Assembly: GCF_001428605.1 (NCBI RefSeq)
Contig: NZ_LMID01000011.1
Location: forward strand, 372,001-436,000
DNA from: Sphingomonas sp. Root720
Lineage (GTDB): Bacteria > Pseudomonadota > Alphaproteobacteria > Sphingomonadales > Sphingomonadaceae
Direction: 5' to 3'
Length of the DNA: 64,000 nucleotides
Every line of letters begins with the position of its first letter. The first letter of the stretch is position 1. The notes beneath the pieces are model-generated. The model was given only the letters and a program-made list of their open reading frames with translations, had not been told where the DNA came from and did not search any database. Below, in pieces: positions 17,973 through 26,873 of the stretch. Position numbers and translations under genes: made by a program.

Positions 17973-18322
17973 CGATCCTCGTCGCGGCTGGCGATGCCGA
18001 GCGCTTCCACGCCGCGCTGAGCTTCGCGGCGGCGGGCGCGGCGACGGGCATGGCGGTTCGCCTCCATCTCCACGAAGGCGCGGTGGCGCTGCTCGGCCCG
18101 CCGATCGCGGCCCCCGCCGATCCCGCGCGCAGCGCGGCCGGCTTGCCGACGCTGGCGCAACTGCTCGACGACGCGCTCGACCTGGGCGTGGCGATCACCG
18201 TGTGCCAGAGCGGACTGGCGCTGGCCGGCCTCGCCCTCGGCGGGCTCGATCGCCGGATCGAGGCGCAGGGCCCGATCGGCCTTCTGGCGGCGCTCGATGA
18301 CGACCGCTTGCTGACCTTCTAA
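17954..18322 (+). CDS. DsrE-like small sulfur-relay-type protein
   Basis: About 122 residues with an alternating helix-strand pattern and a conserved-looking Cys in ITVCQSGLAL near residue 85, where DsrE-family proteins carry their persulfide Cys. ATG 17954 overlaps the end of the MoeB/ThiF-like gene by 19 bp; ATG 17960 is equally possible. The pairing with an E1-like enzyme fits a sulfur-transfer job. The family call is by overall pattern and is moderate. Confidence 0.6.
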   Translation: MRMRGLTILVAAGDAERFHAALSFAAAGAATGMAVRLHLHEGAVALLGPPIAAPADPARSAAGLPTLAQLLDDALDLGVAITVCQSGLALAGLALGGLDRRIEAQGPIGLLAALDDDRLLTF

Positions 18323-18349
18323 GACCGACGGCAAGGCGAAGGAACCATC

Positions 18350-19153
18350 ATGTCGGGACATTCCATGAGCGGTCGGTCACCCCAATTCTACTGCATCGGC
18401 CACAAGCCGCCGGCCTTCACGCCACGCTGCGATTATCTGCACATATCGCCGAACAGATTCGACGGCCTGAACCAGATGATCGTGCCGGACGACGCCCTCG
18501 GCGACAAATATCACGGCTCGGTCCTGTCGGAATTCACCCAGCTCTTCGCGCTCGGCGAGCTTCTGAAGGACAGCCCGCCAGACGACTATTTCTACATGTT
18601 CCAATATCGGAAATTCGTAGCGCTGAAGCGGGGTGCCCAGACGGCTTCCAACATGCCCTATGCCTGTGCCAGCCCGGCGGAGGAGGCGGACGGCCTATTC
18701 CCCTCGCCGGAGGACCTGGCCGCGCTTGACGGTAGGCTTCTCACCGTCCCGGCTTTGAAAATCCAGTCGATCGCCCGTAATTATGCGCGCTTCCACCTGA
18801 CCGAGGATTTCGCCGCCTTCGTGATCTCCCTGCGGGGCAGCGGTCATTTCGACGATCGCCGCTGCAGGAATTTCATAAATTGCGGCATTCTGTATCCATC
18901 CTCGTCGCTGGGCCTGCACCAGATCGGGATCTTCCTGCGGCATATGGCGATCATGAAGACCGTATGGAGCCATTTCGCGGACAATTTCCATGAGAAGCGC
19001 GAGGGCCTTCAGCGCAGAAGCGGCGGTTTCCTGCTGGAAAGGTTGCAGAGCTTTCTGATGTATGAGGAGATCGACGTCCATCGGACCATCGCCGCGCGGC
19101 AGGGACATCTGACCGTGTTGTCCGAGACGCCGGTGATCCGGGTCACCGCCTGA
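18350..19153 (+). CDS. Hypothetical protein, possibly DUF4422-type glycosyltransferase
   Basis: A soluble 267-residue protein starting at ATG 18350 behind AAGGAA. I do not recognise it with certainty. Features shared with DUF4422 glycosyltransferase-like proteins are an early HK pair (CIGHKPP near 17), a central aromatic FQYRKFV near 88 in place of the usual HYRRY, and a late GGFLLERLQSF near 230. No DxD motif is clear. Its codons are somewhat more AT-rich than those of its neighbours (for example around 18860-18900), a mild hint of later arrival. It stands alone, ahead of a convergent HicB-like gene. Confidence 0.5.
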   Translation: MSGHSMSGRSPQFYCIGHKPPAFTPRCDYLHISPNRFDGLNQMIVPDDALGDKYHGSVLSEFTQLFALGELLKDSPPDDYFYMFQYRKFVALKRGAQTASNMPYACASPAEEADGLFPSPEDLAALDGRLLTVPALKIQSIARNYARFHLTEDFAAFVISLRGSGHFDDRRCRNFINCGILYPSSSLGLHQIGIFLRHMAIMKTVWSHFADNFHEKREGLQRRSGGFLLERLQSFLMYEEIDVHRTIAARQGHLTVLSETPVIRVTA

Positions 19154-19169
19154 CCCGACCGCAAACCGC

Positions 19170-19472
19170 TCAGGCGGCCTGGCGCTCGAGGCGGTCCGCA
19201 CCGATCCGCTCGGGTCCCTCGATATAGACGAGGTAATGGCCCTCGGCGGCTCCCTGGTCGCTGACGACGGAAGGGGTCGGCAGGGCGCGGCCGTAACGGC
19301 CCAGGGTCACCATATGGACGCCCAGCGCATGGCGGGCATTGATCTCGACCTCGATCGCGGTGGCGCCATAGGCGCGGCAGTCGGGGATGTCGACGAAATC
19401 GGCCTGGAAAAGCCCGCCTTTCCGGCTGACCATCGCCGGATAGAAATCCAGTCCCTTGATGTAGATCCCCAC
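19170..19472 (-). CDS. HicB-like domain protein, orphan
   Basis: A 100-residue protein from GTG 19472 whose first part reads as a HicB-type fold (FYPAMVSRKGGLFQADFVDIPDC, cut to YPAM...DIPDC). A helix EVEINARHALGVH and a PTPS segment follow, as in HicB antitoxins. No HicA toxin ORF with the small dsRNA-binding domain is found next to it, and there is no C-terminal ribbon-helix-helix or HTH. It may be a stand-alone regulator or unrelated. A TTAACCAT half-site (19517-19524) lies upstream on its strand. Confidence 0.5.
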   Translation of the reverse strand: MGIYIKGLDFYPAMVSRKGGLFQADFVDIPDCRAYGATAIEVEINARHALGVHMVTLGRYGRALPTPSVVSDQGAAEGHYLVYIEGPERIGADRLERQAA

Positions 19473-19699
19473 GACGACACAACCCTTACCGACCTGTCCG
19501 ATAGCCAGACCCTCTTATGGTTAAGCTAGGCTGAGTCCATGACGGGAATATTGCGTAATACGATAGTCTAAGCCAAAAATATGATTGCCGTTCAGTTTCT
19601 TACGGAAGCGTTGCACCGCTGGAGGCTTGACGACGCGCTGAAACTCGATGCGGCGGAAGGAAAGGCTTCGCCGCCTCATCCGTTGGTCCGACCCTTTCG
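19473..19699. other. Intergenic region, no gene seen
   Basis: About 230 bp between two minus-strand genes. It is richer in A and T than average, contains the TTAACCAT half-site at 19517-19524, and shows no convincing ORF or hairpin. Confidence 0.5.
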
Positions 19700-20806
19700 T
19701 CAGCCGCCGAACCGGGTCGGCCGGTAAGCGTCCGGATCGATCGCCCGCACCGAAGCGGGGGCTTGCTTCCCCAACAGCAGCGCGGCGCCGATCATCGCGG
19801 CGGCCGGGGCGGTCTGGATGCCGAAGCCTCCCTGCCCCGCAAACCAGAAGAAACCTTCCACCCGGCCGTCGAAGCCATAGACCGGCGCGCGATCGGGGGC
19901 GAAACTGCGCAGCCCCGCCCAGGCCCGCTCCCGCCGCACGACCCGCCAGTCGACGACCCGCTCGAGCCGATCGATCGCGGTGGCGACGTCGAGTTCGTCG
20001 GGCGCGGCATCGCAGGGCAGACACGGCGTCTCGTCATGCGGCGACAGCCAGATGCGTCCCCCCGCCTCGGGCTTGAAGTAGAAGCCGCCGGCCGCGTCCA
20101 TCACCAATGGCAGCGTGGCCGGTGCTGGCGGATCGACCTGCAACTGGACCACCGTCCGGCGATAGGGCTGGATCCCGATCGGGGCAGCCCCGGCCAGCCG
20201 GGCCAGCTCGTCCGCCCAGGCGCCGGCGGCGTTGACCAGCAGGCGCGCCCGGACCTCTCCGGCAGGCGTCGCCAGGCGCCACTCGCCCGCTTCGCGCCGG
20301 ACGGCGAGGACGCGGGCGTCGGTCAGCAGCATGCACCCCGCCCGCTTCGCGCGGGCGAGGTAATGGGCATGGAGGCCCGCCACGTCGATGTCGCGACAGG
20401 TCGGCTCGTCGAGCCCCCCGACGAAGCCGGCACGAAGACCGGGCACGCGGGCCCTCAGGGCCTCCGCCGACAGCCGGTCGAGCCGGACACTGCCGCCGAA
20501 GGCCGAACCCATCGCATCGATCGTCGCCCTGTCTTCCGCCCGAGCGATATGGATCTCGCCGCGGTCCCCCAGAAAGCCATGGTCCTCGAGATAGGCGAAG
20601 GACGCGCTGGTGAGCGGCTGCACCGCCGGCCCACCATAGGTTTCCGACCAGAAGGCGGCCGACCGGCCCGTGCTGTGATAGCCGGGTTGCGCCTCGCCCT
20701 CGATCAGCACGACGCGCGCTGCGTCGCCGATCTCGGCGGCCAGACTGGCGCCCGCCATGCCGGCACCGACGATGGCGATATCGGCCGTGATGTTCGCTTC
20801 GTTCAT
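19700..20806 (-). CDS. FAD-dependent oxidoreductase (DAO family)
   Basis: A 368-residue flavoenzyme of the D-amino-acid oxidase/glycine oxidase fold. The FAD Rossmann motif IVGAGMAGASLA is near residue 11, a second-strand acid LIEGEAQPG near 33, GRSAAFWSETYGG near 47, and LVNAAGAWADEL near 190. A C-terminal FAD segment FAGQGGFGIQTAPA is near 325. The substrate is probably an amine or hydroxy acid, but it cannot be named. ATG 20806 is used. It is divergent from cpaA with a gap of only 48 bp. Confidence 0.85.
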   Translation of the reverse strand: MNEANITADIAIVGAGMAGASLAAEIGDAARVVLIEGEAQPGYHSTGRSAAFWSETYGGPAVQPLTSASFAYLEDHGFLGDRGEIHIARAEDRATIDAMGSAFGGSVRLDRLSAEALRARVPGLRAGFVGGLDEPTCRDIDVAGLHAHYLARAKRAGCMLLTDARVLAVRREAGEWRLATPAGEVRARLLVNAAGAWADELARLAGAAPIGIQPYRRTVVQLQVDPPAPATLPLVMDAAGGFYFKPEAGGRIWLSPHDETPCLPCDAAPDELDVATAIDRLERVVDWRVVRRERAWAGLRSFAPDRAPVYGFDGRVEGFFWFAGQGGFGIQTAPAAAMIGAALLLGKQAPASVRAIDPDAYRPTRFGG

Positions 20807-20854
20807 GGAACGCGTTTAGGTTTTGGTAAGAGCCGCCGTCTAGCCTGCTTAACC

Positions 20855-21328
20855 ATGTCCATTCAACTTCCCGACCTGTTCGGCATCCTCCTGGCGGTGC
20901 TGCTGCTGATGGCGGCGTGGACCGACATCCGGACGCGAACGATCTCCAACGAACTGAACGCCGCGATCGCCCTGCTCGCCATCGCCTTCTGGTGGATCGC
21001 AGGCGAGGCGCTGTGGCCCGACGTCGTGCTCCGTATCGGCGTGGCGCTGGTCATCTTCGGGCTGTTCGCGGTGCTCTTCATGCTGCGCATGATGGGCGGG
21101 GGCGACGTCAAGATGATCGGTGCGCTCGCGCTGTGGCTGCCCTTCGGCGCGCTGATCGTGATGCTCACGGTGATGGCCTTGGCGGGGGGCGCGATCACCA
21201 TCGGCCTGCTGGTTCGCCAGCGCTGGCGCCCGAACGCCGACCGGCCCGAAGTCCCCTATGGCGTCGCGATCGCAATCGGCGGGCTCTGGGTCATCGCAAA
21301 CGGCTTGTTAACCACGTCTGTCGCATAG
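20855..21328 (+). CDS. cpaA: Prepilin peptidase CpaA/TadV type
   Basis: A polytopic inner-membrane aspartic peptidase that cleaves and methylates Flp-type prepilins. The 157-residue product has about five hydrophobic segments. The two active-site Asp are in WTDIRTRTISN near residue 25 and in the GxGD-like motif MGGGDVKM near 83. ATG 20855 is close behind a TTAACCAT sequence that overlaps the start codon. It is the first gene of the Cpa/Tad cluster. Confidence 0.92.
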   Translation: MSIQLPDLFGILLAVLLLMAAWTDIRTRTISNELNAAIALLAIAFWWIAGEALWPDVVLRIGVALVIFGLFAVLFMLRMMGGGDVKMIGALALWLPFGALIVMLTVMALAGGAITIGLLVRQRWRPNADRPEVPYGVAIAIGGLWVIANGLLTTSVA

Positions 21329-21398
21329 CGATGCCGGGTCCACTTCCGGACCGCGCTTTTTCTTCAAGCCCCGATCGGGCGAAGGTGGGTCTGAGACC

Positions 21399-22397
21399 AT
21401 GGATGCAAGAAAGCTGCTGCTGCTGATCATGGCCCTCGTCATGGCGGGCATCTCGGCCGTCGTCGCCCGCAGCATGTTCGGCGGCAACAGCAAGGCCGAG
21501 GCAGCCCCCGCCGCCGCAGCGCCGCAGCCGAGCGGCCCCGAGGTCGCCGTGGCGGTCCGTCCGCTGCCCGTCGGCACGATCATCGGGCCGGAAAGCTTCC
21601 GCTACCAGCGCTGGCCGGCCGAACTCGTCAGCAAGACCTATTTCATCAAGGGCGAAAGCGATCTCGCCAGCCTCAACGGCTCGGTCGTCCGCTACGCCGT
21701 CACCGCCGGCGCGCCGGTCACCCAGGGCGCGCTGGTGAAGCCCGGCGATCGCGGCTTCCTCGCCGCCGCGCTGGGCCCCGGCATGCGCGCCGTGACCATC
21801 TCGGTCTCCGCCCAGTCGGGCGTCGCGGGCTTCGTCTTTCCCGGAGACCGGGTCGACCTGATGCTGACCCAGGAGGTCCCGGGCGGCGGCGACGGCCCGC
21901 CGCTCAAGGCCGCCGAGACCATCATCCGCAACATCCGGGTGCTCGCCGCCGACCAGCGCACCGACAAGACGGTCGACGAGGAGGGCAAGACGGTGGTCGC
22001 CAACACCTCCAACGTCACGCTGGAGGCGACCCCGAAGATCGCCGAGAAGATCGCGGTCGCGCAGACGATCGGGCAGCTGTCGCTCGCGCTCCGCTCGATC
22101 GCCGACGACAAGGCCGAGCTGGAGGAGCGGATCGCCAATGGCGATATCAAGCTACCCGCCCAGGCCGATCCCAGGGCCGAGCGCCAGATGCTGCTCGAGA
22201 TCGCCTCGCGGCCGATCGACACCAACACCACCACCACGGTCGGATCGGACGTGTCGCGCTACCAGCGGTCGACCGTTCCCGCCAGGACCTCCGGCGACGC
22301 CGCCCCGGCCGCCAGCGCCCCCGCCGTCCCGACCGGTCCGATCGTCCGGGTCGCGCGCGGCAACTTGGTCACCGTCAGCACGGTGGGAGCGAAATAG
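21399..22397 (+). CDS. cpaB: Flp pilus assembly protein CpaB
   Basis: A 332-residue periplasmic protein anchored by an N-terminal helix (residues about 6-27). A SAF/RcpC-like domain follows the linker (PLPVGTIIGPESFRYQRWP near 50, AGAPVTQGALVKPGDRG near 100). In Tad systems CpaB supports the outer-membrane secretin CpaC. The gene ends with TAG at 22395-22397, one base before cpaC. Nothing is missing for this family. Confidence 0.9.
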   Translation: MDARKLLLLIMALVMAGISAVVARSMFGGNSKAEAAPAAAAPQPSGPEVAVAVRPLPVGTIIGPESFRYQRWPAELVSKTYFIKGESDLASLNGSVVRYAVTAGAPVTQGALVKPGDRGFLAAALGPGMRAVTISVSAQSGVAGFVFPGDRVDLMLTQEVPGGGDGPPLKAAETIIRNIRVLAADQRTDKTVDEEGKTVVANTSNVTLEATPKIAEKIAVAQTIGQLSLALRSIADDKAELEERIANGDIKLPAQADPRAERQMLLEIASRPIDTNTTTTVGSDVSRYQRSTVPARTSGDAAPAASAPAVPTGPIVRVARGNLVTVSTVGAK

Positions 22398-22398
22398 G

Positions 22399-23946
22399 AT
22401 GCGTCCGGACATGAAACCGTTTCTCGGCGGAGCGCTGATCGTCGCGGTCGCGCTGGCCCCGGTCGCGGCGGTCGCGGCCGCCCAGCCCTCGCGCCGCGCG
22501 GCGCCCGTCCGCACCGCGGCCGGCGCCGTCCGCACCGCGACGATCGGCACGCCGTCCGAGACGACCACCCTGTCGATCGGATCGGGGCAAATGATCGCCC
22601 TGGACCGGCCGATCAGCGACCTGTTCGTCGCCGACGACAAGATCGCGGACGTCCAGGTCCGCTCGACCACCCAGCTCTACCTGTTCGGCAAGGGTGCGGG
22701 CGAGACGGCGGTCTATGCGACCGACAAGGCCGGCAACGTCGTCTGGTCGTCGATCGTCAGGGTCGGCAGCAACATCGCCAGCGTCGACACTATGCTGAAG
22801 CTCGCCATGCCCGAGGCCGCGATCACCGCGACCACGATGAACGGCATCGTCCTGCTGACCGGCACCGTCGTCTCGCCGAGCGATATCGAAGAGGCGCAGA
22901 AGCTGGTCGAGCAGTTCGTCGGCAAGGAGACCCAGGTCGTCAACCGGCTCAAATCGTCCGTGCCGCTGCAGGTCAGTCTTCACGTCAAGATCGCCGAGGT
23001 CAGCCGCGCATTCGCGAAGAATATCGGCGTGAACCTGCTGAGCCGCGACACGACGGGCGGCTTCCTGTTCGGTATCGGCCAGGGGAATCCCGGCACGATC
23101 AAGGATTTCGTCAACCCGAACACCGGGCAGACGCTGATCGGCGTGCCGCAATATACGATCAACAATTCGACGACCGCCACCACGCTGGGCTTCGCCGGGC
23201 ACGCGCTCGGCATGGACCTGCTGGCGACGCTCGATCTGGCCGAGAATGACGGCCTGGTCACGACGCTCGCCGAACCCAATCTGACCGCGATCTCGGGCGA
23301 GACCGCCAGCTTCCTGGCGGGCGGGGAGATTCCGATCCCGATCTCGCAGGGCTTCGGCACCGTCTCGGTCGAGTTCAAGCAATATGGCGTCAGCCTGGCG
23401 TTCACGCCCACCGTGCTGAGCGACGGACGCATCTCGATCCGGGTGCGCCCGGAAGTCTCGCAGCTCACCGATGCCGGTTCGGTGCGTCTCAACGGCTATA
23501 CCATCCCGGGCATCGTCACACGCCGCGCGGAGACGACGGTCGAGCTGGGCTCGGGCCAGGCCTTCATGATCGGCGGGCTGATGTCGAACGGGCAGAATAG
23601 TTCGGTCGACAAGGCGCCCTTCCTCGGCGACCTGCCGATATTGGGCACGCTGTTCCGCTCGAACGCGTTCAAGCGCAACGAGACCGAGCTGATGATCGTG
23701 GTCACGCCCTACCTGGTGAAGGCGGTGTCGCCGGGCCAGATCGCCATGCCGACCGCCGGCCTGCGTGCGCCCACCGATGGCGAGCGGATCATCGCTGGCC
23801 AGACCTTCATGGGCACGTCGGGCGACAAGAGCCCGGTACCCCTCCCCGCCCCGCCCAGGACGATCGCCCCCGGGCGCGGGCCGGGCGTCCCGTCCAAATC
23901 GAGCGCCGCGTCGGTCCCCGATGCCGGCTTCTCGCTCGACCGATGA
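22399..23946 (+). CDS. cpaC: Tad secretin CpaC
   Basis: Outer-membrane pore protein of the Tad system, 515 residues. A signal peptide covers about the first 30 residues (ending in AVAAAQ). An N-terminal pilus/BON region is near 60-190 (DRPISDLFVADDKIADVQ, truncated here to DLFVADDKIAD). The secretin domain follows with VPLLQ-like and TRRAETTVELGSGQ segments, ending near 460 with VVTPYLVK. ATG 22399 and ATG 22411 are both possible. The Pro-rich tail is probably flexible. Confidence 0.93.
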   Translation: MRPDMKPFLGGALIVAVALAPVAAVAAAQPSRRAAPVRTAAGAVRTATIGTPSETTTLSIGSGQMIALDRPISDLFVADDKIADVQVRSTTQLYLFGKGAGETAVYATDKAGNVVWSSIVRVGSNIASVDTMLKLAMPEAAITATTMNGIVLLTGTVVSPSDIEEAQKLVEQFVGKETQVVNRLKSSVPLQVSLHVKIAEVSRAFAKNIGVNLLSRDTTGGFLFGIGQGNPGTIKDFVNPNTGQTLIGVPQYTINNSTTATTLGFAGHALGMDLLATLDLAENDGLVTTLAEPNLTAISGETASFLAGGEIPIPISQGFGTVSVEFKQYGVSLAFTPTVLSDGRISIRVRPEVSQLTDAGSVRLNGYTIPGIVTRRAETTVELGSGQAFMIGGLMSNGQNSSVDKAPFLGDLPILGTLFRSNAFKRNETELMIVVTPYLVKAVSPGQIAMPTAGLRAPTDGERIIAGQTFMGTSGDKSPVPLPAPPRTIAPGRGPGVPSKSSAASVPDAGFSLDR

Positions 23947-23956
23947 GAGGTTGACG

Positions 23957-24601
23957 ATGGTGGCTGCATTCCTCTCGGCCCGCGCGGCACTGCTGCCGCT
24001 GGCTGGCGCGCTCGTCCTGCCGCTCGGCATGGCGCAAGCCGATCGCTACAACCGCACGGTCGAATCGGTCCATCAACCGGTCGTCCAGCGCAGCAACTAT
24101 GTGCTCGACGTGTCGGGCGACGGCCTCGATCCGGTCGAAAGCGCCCGCGTTCAGGATTGGCTCGACGCGATCGGGCTGCGCTATGGCGATCGCGTCGGCA
24201 TCGACGACGGCACGGGCGGCAGGGGCTCGAACGCCGCGATCGCCGCGATCGTCGAAAGCTACGGCCTGTTCCTCGGCACGCGCCCTCCGGTGACCGAAGG
24301 CGCGATCGCGCCGGGCCAGGTCCGCATCGTCGTCAGCCGATCGAGCGCCAGCGTTCCGGGCTGCCCCGATTTCAGCCAATCGTCGCAACCCAACTTCACG
24401 GCGGCCTCCTCGTCCAACTATGGCTGCGCGATCAATTCGACCCTCGCCGCGATGGTTGCCGACCCCGAGGATCTGGTGCGCGGCCAGGACAGGCGCGGTT
24501 CCGACGCCGAGACCGCCGCCAAGGCGATCCGCGTCTGGCGCAACGCCGATCCCACCGCGAAGAACGGAATGAAGATCGAATCCACGAAGGGAGGCAATTG
24601 A
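23957..24601 (+). CDS. cpaD: Pilus assembly lipoprotein-type protein CpaD
   Basis: A periplasmic or outer-membrane-associated component of Tad pili. The 214-residue product has a signal-like N-terminus (residues 1-28). A conserved C-terminal segment, FTAASSSNYGCAINST cut near residues 145-160, matches the CpaD family (NFGCA type). ATG 23957 lies behind GAGAGG. The stop overlaps the cpaE ATG by one base (TGATG). There is no clear lipobox, so lipidation is uncertain. Confidence 0.85.
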   Translation: MVAAFLSARAALLPLAGALVLPLGMAQADRYNRTVESVHQPVVQRSNYVLDVSGDGLDPVESARVQDWLDAIGLRYGDRVGIDDGTGGRGSNAAIAAIVESYGLFLGTRPPVTEGAIAPGQVRIVVSRSSASVPGCPDFSQSSQPNFTAASSSNYGCAINSTLAAMVADPEDLVRGQDRRGSDAETAAKAIRVWRNADPTAKNGMKIESTKGGN

Positions 24602-25869
24602 TGAACGCGCCCTTCAACGCGAAGCAGCAGCAGTCGCGCAACCCGTTCGCGGCCTTCGTCACCGACGACATCAGTTCCGAACTGCTCAAGCCGCTCGTCT
24701 TCGAGCTGGGCTGGGCGCCCGAATCGGTCAACAAGGGAGGCCTGCGCGCGGCGATCCAGTCGCTGTCGGTGTCGGCGAGCCCGACGATATTGTTCGTGGA
24801 CCTGAGCGAGTCGATCGACCCGCTGGGCGACGTCAACGCGCTCGCCGAGGTGTGCGAGCCGGGCACGATCGTGATCGCCGCGGGTACCGCCAACGATGTC
24901 CGCCTCTATCGCGAGCTGCTCAACAGCGGCATCCAGGATTATCTGCTCAAGCCTTTCACGGCCGACCAGATCCGCGACTCGCTCGCCCAGGCGCAGATGA
25001 TGCTGATGGGACCGCGCCACGGCGTCGCGACCGAGGACAGCATCCACATCATGACCGCGGTCATCGGCGTGCGCGGCGGCGTCGGCGCGTCGACGGTCGC
25101 CAGCTCGATCGCCTGGCTGATGGGCGAGACCGGCGGGCACACGACCGCGCTGCTCGACCTCGACGTCCATTTCGGCACCGGCGCGCTGTCGCTCGACCTC
25201 GAGCCCGGCCGCGGCCTGACCGACGCGATCGACAATCCCGCGCGCATCGACGGCCTGTTCCTCGAGCGCGCTCTGGTGAAGGCGAACGACAAGCTGTCGG
25301 TGCTGTCGGCCGAGGCACCGATCAACAACCCGATCATCACCGACGGCGGCGCCTATTTCCAGCTGCAGGAGGAGATGAAGGGCGCGTTCGAGTGCACGAT
25401 CGTCGACGTGCCGCGCACGATGATGGTCCAGCATCCCCACCTGTTCCACGACGTCCAGTCGGTGGTGCTGGTGGTCGACCTGACCCTCGCCGCGACCCGC
25501 GACACGATCCGCATCCTCGCCTGGCTCAAGAACAACGCGCCGCAGGCGGGCGTGCTCGTCGTCGCCAACCGCGTCCATCCCAGCCTGACCGAGATCGGCC
25601 GCAAGGATTTCGAGAACTCGATCGAGCGCGAGATCGACTTTCTGCTGCCCTATGACCACAAGCAGGCGGTCAACGCCGCCAAGCTGGGCAAGCCGATCGC
25701 CGAGGCGGGCCGAACCTCCAAGGTCGGCCAGGGGCTCGCCCAGATTGCCGACAAGCTTCTGTCGCTGGCCAGCGACGATCCCGACCGCGACGTGAAGAAG
25801 GGCAAGGGCTCGCTGATGGACGAGCTGGCGGCGATCTTCGTACCGAAGTCCAAGATCGCGAAGAAGTGA
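24601..25869 (+). CDS. cpaE: Pilus assembly ATPase CpaE/TadZ
   Basis: A MinD/ParA-like ATPase that places the Tad machine, often at a pole. The 422-residue product has an atypical receiver-like domain at about 30-130, ending in DYLLKPFT. It then has a deviant Walker A (VRGGVGASTVASS) near 160, the signature acid region LLDLDVHFGTGA near 190, and DVPRT near 275. It starts at ATG 24601. The next gene is tadB; the CpaF/TadA ATPase that normally follows is absent here. Confidence 0.9.
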   Translation: MNAPFNAKQQQSRNPFAAFVTDDISSELLKPLVFELGWAPESVNKGGLRAAIQSLSVSASPTILFVDLSESIDPLGDVNALAEVCEPGTIVIAAGTANDVRLYRELLNSGIQDYLLKPFTADQIRDSLAQAQMMLMGPRHGVATEDSIHIMTAVIGVRGGVGASTVASSIAWLMGETGGHTTALLDLDVHFGTGALSLDLEPGRGLTDAIDNPARIDGLFLERALVKANDKLSVLSAEAPINNPIITDGGAYFQLQEEMKGAFECTIVDVPRTMMVQHPHLFHDVQSVVLVVDLTLAATRDTIRILAWLKNNAPQAGVLVVANRVHPSLTEIGRKDFENSIEREIDFLLPYDHKQAVNAAKLGKPIAEAGRTSKVGQGLAQIADKLLSLASDDPDRDVKKGKGSLMDELAAIFVPKSKIAKK

Positions 25870-25891
25870 GCGGCAGGAGCGGCCCCGCCCC

Positions 25892-26866
25892 ATGCTGACG
25901 ATGATCTTCCTGATGGTCATGGCGGTGGTCATGATCATGTTCGTCTTCGTGATGGCCCGTCCGCCCGCGCAGCGCGCCGTCGCACGCCGCCTGTCGACGG
26001 TGCGCGGCCGCTACAACGTCAACGGCGAACCCGGGGTCAACGAGCAGGTCCGCAAGCTGCTCGCCAGCCGCGCGACGATCGTCCGCCGCGAGAAGACGCT
26101 GCTCAACCGCTTCCTGCCCGACCCCGCCGACATCCATCAGCAGATCGAGGCGGCCGGTAAGAAATGGACCGTCCGGCAATATTTCGTCGGATCGGGCATC
26201 GCCTTCGCGGTGCCGCTGCTGGCGCTCACCATCGTCGGCCTGCCGGTCTGGATGGCCTTCATCGTCGGCGCCGCGGCGGGCCTCGGCCTACCCCGGCTGT
26301 TCCTCAACTCGATGGCCAAGCGGCGGATCGCGCGCTTCGTCGCGCGCTTTCCCGATGCGCTCGAGTTGCTCGTGCGCGGCCTGCGCGCCGGCCTGCCGAT
26401 CGCCGAGACGATGGGCGCCGTCGCGTCCGAGATCGACGGGCCGGTCGGCAGCGAGTTCCAGGCGGTCAGCGACCGCATGAAGATCGGCCGCACCCTCGAA
26501 GGTGCGCTGCAGGAAACCGCCGACCGGCTCGGCACCACCGAATTCCAGTTCTTCGTGATCACCCTCGCGATCCAGCGCGAGACCGGCGGCAACCTGGCCG
26601 AGACGCTGTCCAACCTGTCGGACGTGCTGCGCAAGCGCATGCAGATGAAGCTCAAGATCTCCGCCATGTCGTCCGAGTCGAAGGCGTCCGCCTATATCAT
26701 CGGCGTGCTGCCCTTCGTCGTGTTCGGCTTGATCAGCTTCATCAGCCCGACCTACATGGCGGGCTTCTTCACCGACCAGCGGCTGATGATCGCGGGCATG
26801 GGCGGGATGATCTGGATGTCGGTCGGCGCCTATATCATGCGCCAGATGATCAACTTCGAGATCTGA
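25892..26866 (+). CDS. tadB: Tad inner-membrane platform protein TadB
   Basis: A 324-residue type II secretion F-domain protein that forms the inner-membrane platform with TadC. It has one N-terminal helix, two in the middle (about 95-135) and two at the end. The T2SSF signature is visible in the stretch FPDALELLVRGLRAGLPI and in ITLAIQRETGGNLAETL (residues about 155-245). It follows cpaE after 22 bp without a cpaF gene in between. The TadC gene follows 7 bp downstream. Confidence 0.92.
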   Translation: MLTMIFLMVMAVVMIMFVFVMARPPAQRAVARRLSTVRGRYNVNGEPGVNEQVRKLLASRATIVRREKTLLNRFLPDPADIHQQIEAAGKKWTVRQYFVGSGIAFAVPLLALTIVGLPVWMAFIVGAAAGLGLPRLFLNSMAKRRIARFVARFPDALELLVRGLRAGLPIAETMGAVASEIDGPVGSEFQAVSDRMKIGRTLEGALQETADRLGTTEFQFFVITLAIQRETGGNLAETLSNLSDVLRKRMQMKLKISAMSSESKASAYIIGVLPFVVFGLISFISPTYMAGFFTDQRLMIAGMGGMIWMSVGAYIMRQMINFEI

Positions 26867-26873
26867 GGACGCC

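Noticed and set aside
24418-25938. 506-codon minus-strand open frame opposite cpaD-cpaE-tadB
   Set aside because: Crosses three gene borders on the other strand and has no domain.
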